A stretch of 6,677 nucleotides of DNA from Clostridiales bacterium (lineage in GTDB: Bacteria > Bacillota > Clostridia > Saccharofermentanales > Saccharofermentanaceae): the NCBI GenBank assembly GCA_003543635.1, contig DNAE01000232.1, forward strand, positions 7,245 through 13,921, written 5' to 3'. Shown here one piece after another: positions 5,824 to 6,677 of the stretch; position 1 is the stretch's first letter; each line of letters starts with the position of its first letter. Below the pieces are notes generated by a model that saw only the letters and a program-made list of their open reading frames with translations, was not told the DNA's origin and did no database searches. The position numbers and the translations under genes are program-made.

Positions 5824-6677
5824 TTATTTCTTCTTGGGCCTCTCGAAGATCATGACGACACGGTCTTCCTTACTTACGTATGCACCCACCGACAGGGAAC
5901 CGCCGGAGGTATCATTACCCTGAAGGGAGCTCTGGAGCTTTCCGCCGTCGTCGTTGATGATGGATACGAGTGTCCAGCCTTCGGCCGACTTCTTCTTGAG
6001 GACTTCGTTGATACCTGCGGCATCGACCTCATTCTGGCCGTTATGGCCGACAGTCTCGACACAGTACTCCTTGGGACCGTAAGCGGCACCGCCGCCGAAG
6101 CCTCTCTTCTCAAGATCGGCGATCGCATCTTCCAACTTCTTCAACTTCTTATCAAGTTCAGCCTTATCCTGTTCCATCTCCTGAATCTGCTTCTCCTTCT
6201 CTTCGATTTGCTTGAGGAGCTTACCCTTCTCGCTCTCGCTGAGGGAAACTTCCTTGAGGAATACGGCACGCTTCTCGGCATCGAGGATTATCTCCTCGGC
6301 TACTGCCTGGGCCTGTACCGTCGCGGTCTGGGCATCCTTGATGGTTGCCTGGGCCTGATCATATTCGTCCTTGATGGATTCTATCTGCTTGCTCCACTCG
6401 CCGACCTGGTTCTCATAGTCCTTGAGCTGTTCTTCGTACTCGGCCTTGCGCTTCTCCTGCTCGGCCTTCTCGGACTCGATCTCCTTCTCGAGGTCAGCCT
6501 TCTGGTCTACGACCTTCTGGGCATCGGCTACGAAAGCCTCGACCTCAGCCTTCTTGGCGTTGAGCTCGTTCTCGATCTGCTCACGCTGTGCGGCCACTGC
6601 CTCAGCCTCGGTGATAATGGCCTGAGCCTGCTCCCTGATGGATTCGATCTCCGCCTGGGCAGCCTGCTGCTGTGCAG
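5824..6677 (-). CDS. Long coiled-coil protein with C-terminal DUF4177-like domain (5' end missing)
   Basis: The frame is open to the right edge, so the 283 codons seen are the C-terminal part. A GTG at 6597 is an internal valine, not a supported start. Residues 1 to about 190 of the fragment are almost entirely Ala, Gln, Glu, Lys and Asp with heptad-like spacing of Leu/Ile/Val (for example QIEEKEKQIQEMEQDKAEL), a long coiled coil with few prolines or glycines. A flexible GFGGGAAYG linker (192-200) leads to a small globular domain (about 202-283): KEYCVETVGHN, a helix INEVLKKKSAEGWTLVSI, then VVMIFERP and a Lys-rich tail. The strand, helix with 'EGW-LVS', strand ending 'FeRP' resembles DUF4177 domains. 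No membrane segment appears in this part. A cytoplasmic scaffold or filament-like role is a guess. A strong terminator follows. The missing N-terminus (zinc ribbon, membrane anchor or SPFH-like domain) would decide the family. Confidence 0.85.
   Translation of the reverse strand, partial: AQQQAAQAEIESIREQAQAIITEAEAVAAQREQIENELNAKKAEVEAFVADAQKVVDQKADLEKEIESEKAEQEKRKAEYEEQLKDYENQVGEWSKQIESIKDEYDQAQATIKDAQTATVQAQAVAEEIILDAEKRAVFLKEVSLSESEKGKLLKQIEEKEKQIQEMEQDKAELDKKLKKLEDAIADLEKRGFGGGAAYGPKEYCVETVGHNGQNEVDAAGINEVLKKKSAEGWTLVSIINDDGGKLQSSLQGNDTSGGSLSVGAYVSKEDRVVMIFERPKKK

Noticed and set aside
5824..6597. Full-length 257-residue reading of the coiled-coil protein starting at 6597
   Set aside because: The codon at 6597 is GTG inside an open frame that continues in the same coiled-coil style to the window edge, with no ribosome site; the gene is simply truncated by the window.

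Overview
The window looks like chromosomal DNA of a low-to-mid-GC Gram-positive bacterium, most likely a Clostridia/Lachnospiraceae-type Firmicute. This is an inference from strong AGGAGG-like ribosome sites, AT-rich intergenic promoters around GC-richer genes, Rho-independent terminators, and a clostridial-looking set of genes: D-Ala-D-Ala ligase, an HI0933/BaiN-type flavoprotein and an EF-G-like paralogue. No tRNA, rRNA, CRISPR, insertion sequence or phage gene was seen. Coding density is high and no gene-free stretch exceeds 300 bases.

Left part (1-1354). On the minus strand, ddl (D-alanine--D-alanine ligase, peptidoglycan precursor synthesis) is followed by the first 39 codons of an HI0933/BaiN-family FAD-binding protein. 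The two overlap by one base (TGATG), so they form an operon that runs off the left edge. The 194-base gap upstream of ddl carries two divergent extended -10 promoters, one for ddl and one for the plus-strand gene, and a 12-base direct repeat spaced about four helical turns.

Middle (1355-3562). The only plus-strand gene encodes a 711-residue polytopic membrane protein with the layout of a GT-C-fold glycosyltransferase. It probably builds or decorates a cell-surface glycan, but its substrate is unknown. It ends against the minus-strand EF-G-like gene, and the two share a bidirectional hairpin terminator.

Right part (3563-6677). A minus-strand gene encodes a 692-residue EF-G-like translational GTPase of the EF-G2 type, with its own promoter and a textbook ribosome site. 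It lacks the usual catalytic histidine (DTPGD instead of DTPGH) and has NRMD in place of NKMD. Upstream of it, separated by a strong terminator, lies the 3' part of a gene for a long coiled-coil protein ending in a DUF4177-like domain; its start lies beyond the right edge.

The genes are mostly independent transcription units. Ddl and the membrane glycosyltransferase candidate both plausibly serve the cell envelope, but apart from the shared divergent promoter region nothing in the sequence links them. I see no clear new multi-gene system. The most interesting items are the altered GTPase motifs, the coiled-coil/DUF4177-like architecture, and the uncharacterised GT-C-like protein.
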